Shown here: positions 20,785 to 24,734 of the stretch, piece after piece
Layout of the letters: every line of letters begins with the position of its first letter
How positions within the stretch are numbered: position 1 is the first letter of the stretch
Virus record (IMG/VR): IMGVR_UViG_3300046559_000532
Location: 1-24,734 of that record
Source of the DNA: a virus
Strand: one strand, 5' to 3'
DNA: 24,734 bases
The notes under the pieces: generated by a model
Databases searched by the model: none
The model's input: the letters and a program-made list of their open reading frames with translations, nothing else
What the model was told of the DNA's origin: nothing
Made by a program: the position numbers and the translations under genes

Positions 20785-22107
20785 ATGCCGGCTGAGAACC
20801 TCCAGCAGTACAACCTGACCCAGCCGCTCGTCTTCATCCTCATCGCGGCCGCCGACCACATTTCACCCGTCGTCGGGGCGACGCCAACGGTGGTGCTGTC
20901 CAAGGCCGGCAGCCCCTTCACCCCGGCCGCCGGCGCCGTGAGCGAGATCGGCAACGGCTGGTACCAAGTCGCGCCGAACGCGGGCGACGCCAACACCCTT
21001 GGCCCGCTGATCCTGCACGCCTCGGCGACCGGCGCCGACCCGGTCGACACCCAGTACGCGGTCGTCTCGTTCTCGCCCCTCCAAGTCGTCCCGACCGCGC
21101 CCTCGGTCGTGACCCCAGCCGCCGGCCCGGGCGTCCTCACGTTCGAGGACGTGTGGCGCAAGGTCCGCCTCTACGCGCCGAACGCGCCGCTCCACCTGGT
21201 CCGCACGTGGGTGCAGGACGCCTTCCGCACGCTCGTGATGAAGCGGCAGTGGGGCTGGGTCGTTGCGCAGGACCAGATTACCTTCGCGGCCGCCCGCCAA
21301 GTCGACTGTGTGGTCACCCTCGGGTCGACGCTCGTCACGGCTGCGGTCGCGACGTTTGTCGCCGGGGATGCCGGCCGGCAGTTCCGTCAAGGGACGTGGC
21401 CGATCTACACGATCCTCTCGGTGGCGGCCGATGGGAGTTCCGTGACGCTCTCGCTGGCGTACCACGGCCTGTCCGCCGGCGCGGTGAGCGCGACCATTTC
21501 CGACTGCTACGCCACGATGCCCGTCGACTTCGGCGCGTTTGTCGTCGTCGTCGACCCGATCTATCAGCGGATGGTCCCGTGGTGGGGCACGCAGATGGAG
21601 CTGGACCTCATCGACCCGAACCGCACGGCGGCCGATGCGACGCCGCGGTTGCTGGTCCCGTCCTCCAACAGCGTCTTCAGCGCGACGCGCGGCCAGATGC
21701 AGTACGAGTACTGGCCCAAACCCACCGCCGCCGGGGCCTTGCAGTACTACTATGCGCGCCGGCCGGTGCTCCTCGCCGATACCGACGCCATCCCGGGCCT
21801 CCTCCAGTCCCGCGTCGACATCCTCGAGACTGGGGCGCTGGCGCGTGCCGCCAAATGGCCTGGCACGCTCGACCAGAAGAACCCGTACTTCAACCTCATG
21901 CTGGCGCGTACGCTCGACGCCGACTTCGAGCTGGCGGCCCAGCAGCTCGACCTGCGCGACGACGACCAATGGCAGCAAAGTTTTGACACGATTCCTTGGC
22001 AGCGGTGGAACATGTACACGTGGGCGTACAGTACACATTTGCTGCAAGCCAGCGACGCGACCCTGTCTTCCTACGCGAACTGGGGAGGGGGAAGTCTTGG
22101 CTGGTAA
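20785..22107 (+). CDS. Head-tail adaptor-like protein with N-terminal Ig-like domain (440 aa)
   Basis: Residues 1-100 look like the beta domain found at the start of some baseplate/appendage proteins (LTQPLVFILIAAADHISPVV, TPTVVLSKAGSPFTPAAGAV, GNGWYQVAPNAGDANTLGPL). From about 117, the segment TFEDVWRKVRLYAPNAPLHL, then VRTWVQDAFRTLVMKRQWGW, is helical and typical of head-tail connector proteins of the gp4/gp6 adaptor kind. Beta-rich and helical parts follow, with LQYYYARRPVLLADTDAIPG and ARAAKWPGTLDQKNPYFNL. From about base 21969 codon use shifts toward A/T (AGT, TTT, ATT, CCT, ACA, TTG, TCT, CTT), next to the HNH gene, whose start it overlaps by 11 nt. Confidence 0.65.
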   Translation: MPAENLQQYNLTQPLVFILIAAADHISPVVGATPTVVLSKAGSPFTPAAGAVSEIGNGWYQVAPNAGDANTLGPLILHASATGADPVDTQYAVVSFSPLQVVPTAPSVVTPAAGPGVLTFEDVWRKVRLYAPNAPLHLVRTWVQDAFRTLVMKRQWGWVVAQDQITFAAARQVDCVVTLGSTLVTAAVATFVAGDAGRQFRQGTWPIYTILSVAADGSSVTLSLAYHGLSAGAVSATISDCYATMPVDFGAFVVVVDPIYQRMVPWWGTQMELDLIDPNRTAADATPRLLVPSSNSVFSATRGQMQYEYWPKPTAAGALQYYYARRPVLLADTDAIPGLLQSRVDILETGALARAAKWPGTLDQKNPYFNLMLARTLDADFELAAQQLDLRDDDQWQQSFDTIPWQRWNMYTWAYSTHLLQASDATLSSYANWGGGSLGW

Positions 22108-22720
22108 GCGCACGCAGGGCAGGCTCGTGGTCTGCGGGCAGTGTCGTGTGGAATTTCATCCATGGCACGCCAGCACCAAGTACTGCTCGCCAACATGCGC
22201 GTACGCACACATCAGATCGCGCAAGAAACCGCGTCCCTGTCAGCAGTGCGGACAGCCCGTACATGGCGGTTGGGTCCGCCGCCGCTTTTGTTCGCGGGCT
22301 TGCTATGGCGCCTCGCTTCGTGTCGCCCTTCCACCGTGTAGCGAGTGCGGACGGCCGTGCAAGCTCCCCAAGCATCAACTGTGTTCGCGGTCGTGCGCGA
22401 CCCGGCACCGTAACCGGCTCATCCGCGCGCAGAAGCTGGTCGTGGGCCGTTCGCGTTATCGGCCTCTCGGTGACCGCCAAGTCGATAAAAATGGCTACGT
22501 CTCGGTGAAGACGCCGCGCGGCTGGGAGAAGGAACACCGCCTCGTGATGGCCGAGAAGCTCGGGCGACCGCTGACGCGCCACGAGGATGTGCATCATCGC
22601 AACGGCGACCGGGGAGATAATCACCCCGATAATCTTGAACTCTGGCTGACTGGGCAATGGACGCATCGCGGCGTGCGGCTCGACCAAGGCACCGGGATGC
22701 TCCCGATGCAGCACGACTGA
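22097..22720 (+). CDS. HNH homing endonuclease with three zinc fingers (207 aa)
   Basis: The TTG at 22097 is chosen as start: it has a strong G-rich ribosome-binding sequence (GGGGAGGGGGAAG) and gives the natural N-terminus MAGKRTQGR; the open frame further upstream is antiparallel to nothing known and lies inside the adaptor gene. Three CxxC...CxxxC fingers follow: C13/C16/C30/C34, C48/C51/C65/C69 and C81/C84/C96/C100. A linker NGYVSVKTP leads to the HNH domain at about 145-183 (EHRLVMAEKLGRPL, EDVHHRNGDRGDNHPDNLEL), with H166-H167 and N169 in the active-site region. It is a free-standing mobile element inserted in the virion operon. The zinc fingers probably give DNA target contacts. Confidence 0.88.
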   Translation: MAGKRTQGRLVVCGQCRVEFHPWHASTKYCSPTCAYAHIRSRKKPRPCQQCGQPVHGGWVRRRFCSRACYGASLRVALPPCSECGRPCKLPKHQLCSRSCATRHRNRLIRAQKLVVGRSRYRPLGDRQVDKNGYVSVKTPRGWEKEHRLVMAEKLGRPLTRHEDVHHRNGDRGDNHPDNLELWLTGQWTHRGVRLDQGTGMLPMQHD

Positions 22721-22722
22721 GC

Positions 22723-22739
22723 TTCGTGTAGAATCCCCG
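22723..22739 (+). promoter_or_regulatory. Exact 17-mer with -10 box TAGAAT before the 81-residue gene
   Basis: TTCGTGTAGAATCCCCG is identical to 6132-6148. TAGAAT is at 22729-22734; the ATG at 22751 is 16 nt downstream with GAGG between. It restarts transcription after the HNH insertion. Confidence 0.6.
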
Positions 22740-22750
22740 ACGAGGACCTT

Positions 22751-22996
22751 ATGGCTGAACTCCAGACCCCGTTCGAGAAGGCCGTGGCGAGCGCCCCGTC
22801 CGGCAGCCCCTCCGGCGACGGCAACACCACCGGTGGCTTCGACCTGCCCGGCGGCGCCGAGAAAGAGTCGGCCAATTCGATGTCGGGCCTCCCGGCCCAG
22901 ATCACCACCTTCGGCGTCACCGGCGGCGAGAACGGCCCGGGCACCCAGGTCGACATGCCGCCGGTGGCTTCGCCGGGTACCTTCAAGACCGAGTAG
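22751..22996 (+). CDS. Small Gly/Pro/Ser-rich hypothetical protein (81 aa)
   Basis: ATG at 22751, with CGAGGACC upstream. The sequence is low in complexity and probably disordered: MAELQTPFEKAVASAPSGSP, then GDGNTTGGFDLPGGAEKESA, and the end DMPPVASPGTFKTE. The phrase VDMPPV recurs in the next protein (GVDMPPVPATG), which may mean shared origin or chance. No family is recognised. Confidence 0.6.
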   Translation: MAELQTPFEKAVASAPSGSPSGDGNTTGGFDLPGGAEKESANSMSGLPAQITTFGVTGGENGPGTQVDMPPVASPGTFKTE

Positions 22997-23002
22997 CTAA
23001 TC

Positions 23003-23488
23003 ATGCAAGTCGGCCAGATCATCCTCGTCCAGACCGACCCGGCGACGCAGTTCACGGCGACGCTCGCCCAGAACGCGACGCTCGGCGTCGACATGCCCCC
23101 GGTGCCGGCGACCGGGGTCGCGGCCAACCCCCCGGTCGGCTACGTCGACCAGGGCCTGGGCGGGACGAGCGTTGCCTGCCGCATCCGCGGGATCACGGTC
23201 GTCTCGGTCGACAACCTCGACTGGGAAATCGACGTCTTCTCGGCAGCCGTCGCCTCGGCCATCGCGAGTGCGAGCTTCCTGGGCGGCTGGCGCTTCGTCG
23301 CCGCCGACGGGAAGCAGTTCGCCGGCGCCGGCAGCTTCTACTACTACAAGGGCGGCCTGGACATCCCGTACTTCGACGCGGCCGGCGCGGGCAAGATCCA
23401 CCTCGTGCTGTGCAACCGCTCGGCGGCCGGGAAGACGACCGGCGCCATCCAGATCATCCTGCACGCTGAACCGTCCTACGGGCGGTAG
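23003..23488 (+). CDS. Putative virion protein (161 aa)
   Basis: ATG at 23003, 6 nt after the previous stop. The protein is beta-rich (VGQIILVQTDPATQFTATLA, RIRGITVVSVDNLDWEIDVF, GWRFVAADGKQFAGAGSFYY, KIHLVLCNRSAAGKTTGAIQ, IILHAEPSYGR). Strand-turn repetition and the aromatic triple YYY suggest a small structural or receptor-contact protein. Not recognised as a family. It is joined to the next gene as TAGCCGATG. Confidence 0.65.
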   Translation: MQVGQIILVQTDPATQFTATLAQNATLGVDMPPVPATGVAANPPVGYVDQGLGGTSVACRIRGITVVSVDNLDWEIDVFSAAVASAIASASFLGGWRFVAADGKQFAGAGSFYYYKGGLDIPYFDAAGAGKIHLVLCNRSAAGKTTGAIQIILHAEPSYGR

Positions 23489-23491
23489 CCG

Positions 23492-24734
23492 ATGGCGGTC
23501 GCGCCGACTGGTGCGGGCGGCGCCGGCCTCCAGCGCCTCGGATCCGCCTCGGGCGGCTTGCCGTCTCCCGCGCCGACCGCCTTCACGATCATGGGGTGGT
23601 TCCGGGGCGACGGGACCACGTTCCACCTGCCTGAACCGTTCGACATTTTCGATAGCAGCGGCTTCCGCAGCCACATCATCGACGTCGAGCACTGGGCGAG
23701 CCCCCCGCCGGTGGGGGACTTCCTCACCTACAGCGGGTACGACGGCACGACCTTCGTCTCCCCGCGTGGCGTGTTCGATCTCACCGCCGCGCAGCTGGCC
23801 TCGGTCTGGTACCACGTCGCCTTCGTCTGGACGACGGCCGGGGGCGGGACCGGCACCATCTACCTCACGACCGAGGACCACACCGAGAACCTCGCGGCCG
23901 ACCTCACCTTCACGTTCGACCCGCTCCTCACCAACTGGGACGAGGTCGACATCAACTGCTCGGCCCATGGCGGGATGACCAACGTGAAGGTCTGGACGGT
24001 GGCGCTCACCCCGACGCAGATCGCGCAGGAGCGTGACGCGTACGCCATCACCAACACGACCGGCATCTACTCGGCGACCAACCTCTCGAATAATCTCGAC
24101 ACGTCAGACGCCTCGGGGCAATCCCACCCGTTCGCGGTGCTCGTCGGGTTCCAAACGGTGGCCGGCCCGGCGGTCCTCGGCGGCGGCGGGGGGACCATCC
24201 CGAATACGCCGACCGACGTCGCGCTCGACATGTCGGCGTTTGAGGCGACGACGATCACCTGGACCGATAACTCCACCAACGAGGACGGCTTCCACGTCCA
24301 GCTGTCGGTGGACAACGTCGTCTGGGGACCGACCCACACGACCGGCCCGAACGTGACCTCGCTCGTGCTCCCCGTCTCGCCCGACCAGCTGTACTTCGCG
24401 CGCGTCTCGGCGTTTAACGCGACCGGCGAGTCGACCTTTGCGGTCGCCGGCCCCGCGCATTCCCGGCAGAACCTGTCCATCCGGCTGACGAGCGGGCCGC
24501 GGAGCTACCTCACCATTCCCGACACGTCCCTCGCGCAGTCGCGCACGCTCGCCTTCGGTGGGGCCAGCCCGCAAGCCATCGCCGACACGAACGGCAACCT
24601 CACCTGTGAGGCGTACATCCGGCTCGACAACACCGGGTCGGCGACCATCTACTCGGACATCCGGCATCGCGCCTGGCCGTTTCAGGACGACCTGCGCAAG
24701 ACCTTGCCGATCCCGCCGCCGGGGCTGCCCCCGA
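23492..24734 (+). CDS. LamG-like and fibronectin-III appendage protein, cut by right edge
   Basis: The frame is open from ATG 23492 to the window end, giving 414 visible residues. Residues about 25-190 look like a LamG/concanavalin-type beta sandwich (FTIMGWFRGDGTTFHLPEPF, SVWYHVAFVWTTAGGGTGTI, GGMTNVKVWTVALTPTQIAQ). Residues about 233-325 are a clear fibronectin type III domain (ATTITWTDNSTNEDGFHVQL, YFARVSAFNATGESTFA), with the 'WTDNSxNEDGF' signature. A second lectin-like domain begins at about 333 (RSYLTIPDTSLAQSRTL, LTCEAYIRLDNTG). It is likely a host-binding virion appendage, related in build to the 810-residue protein. The start was picked because it follows the previous stop by 3 nt. 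Confidence 0.75.
   Translation, partial: MAVAPTGAGGAGLQRLGSASGGLPSPAPTAFTIMGWFRGDGTTFHLPEPFDIFDSSGFRSHIIDVEHWASPPPVGDFLTYSGYDGTTFVSPRGVFDLTAAQLASVWYHVAFVWTTAGGGTGTIYLTTEDHTENLAADLTFTFDPLLTNWDEVDINCSAHGGMTNVKVWTVALTPTQIAQERDAYAITNTTGIYSATNLSNNLDTSDASGQSHPFAVLVGFQTVAGPAVLGGGGGTIPNTPTDVALDMSAFEATTITWTDNSTNEDGFHVQLSVDNVVWGPTHTTGPNVTSLVLPVSPDQLYFARVSAFNATGESTFAVAGPAHSRQNLSIRLTSGPRSYLTIPDTSLAQSRTLAFGGASPQAIADTNGNLTCEAYIRLDNTGSATIYSDIRHRAWPFQDDLRKTLPIPPPGLPP

Noticed and set aside
474-23488. Amber recoding (TAG read as an amino acid, as in some large phages)
   Set aside because: TAG ends well-defined proteins with normal lengths, often directly followed by a start codon, and reading through would fuse unrelated genes.
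1-24734. tRNA or rRNA genes
   Set aside because: No cloverleaf with a T-loop GTTCGA-like segment and matched acceptor stem was noticed in the short gaps. A covariance-model search would be decisive and was not possible here.

Overview
The window is one continuous stretch of a tailed double-stranded DNA phage (class Caudoviricetes), about two-thirds G+C by eye. About 40 tightly packed genes run on the plus strand, most with gaps under 20 nt or with stop/start overlaps; a single gene is on the minus strand. No integrase, repressor, tRNA, CRISPR array, replication gene or bacterial housekeeping gene is visible. It therefore looks like the packaging and virion part of a phage contig, possibly from a metagenome. 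A lipobox-like signal and bacterial-type -10 elements point to a bacterial host of high G+C. The host itself cannot be named from the sequence.

Layout. (1) 1-3.2 kb: small accessory genes, including a J-domain protein and a four-cysteine zinc protein that may be the small terminase. (2) 3.2-7.0 kb: small membrane proteins (a holin-like protein with a coiled coil, two others with two membrane segments each, and a lipoprotein-like protein), a permuted DNA methyltransferase and a 343-residue protein that may be a TIM-barrel glycosidase. This could be a lysis/wall-attack cluster placed unusually in front of the terminase. (3) 7.0-12.5 kb: large terminase split into separate ATPase and nuclease reading frames, an RHH-like protein, a zinc-ribbon protein and a P22-sized portal. 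(4) 12.5-13.2 kb: a minus-strand HNH homing endonuclease converging on the portal gene. (5) 13.2-15.3 kb: five tiny basic proteins with matching C-terminal ends, a Gly/Pro/Gln-rich protein and a scaffold-like protein. (6) 15.4-17.3 kb: major capsid protein, a likely decoration protein and another capsid-associated protein, closed by three consecutive hairpins. (7) 17.4-24.7 kb: a new transcription unit with virion proteins, a zinc protein, a mosaic 810-residue appendage protein (beta domain, DUF2341, LamG and seven ~33-residue repeats), a head-tail adaptor with an Ig-like N-terminus, a second HNH endonuclease, and a LamG/fibronectin-III protein that runs off the right edge.

Expression. A recurrent -10-like hexamer (TAGACT, TAGAAT, TATAGT or TAGGAT) often overlaps the amber stop of the preceding gene. 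In five cases it lies 6-8 nt before a start codon, the geometry of leaderless transcription. An exact 17-mer carrying this box occurs twice, and a one-base variant occurs a third time. TAG ends 25 of the 39 genes whose stop codons I read, which is unusual for GC-rich DNA; TGA appears mostly where it forms a stop/start overlap.

Most worth a second look: the family of five KGR-ended small proteins; the split terminase with two tandem hairpins at its junction; the leaderless promoter family with amber-stop bias; the two HNH genes, each preceded by a compositionally foreign 3' end of a virion gene; and the apparent domain swap at the start of the appendage gene.
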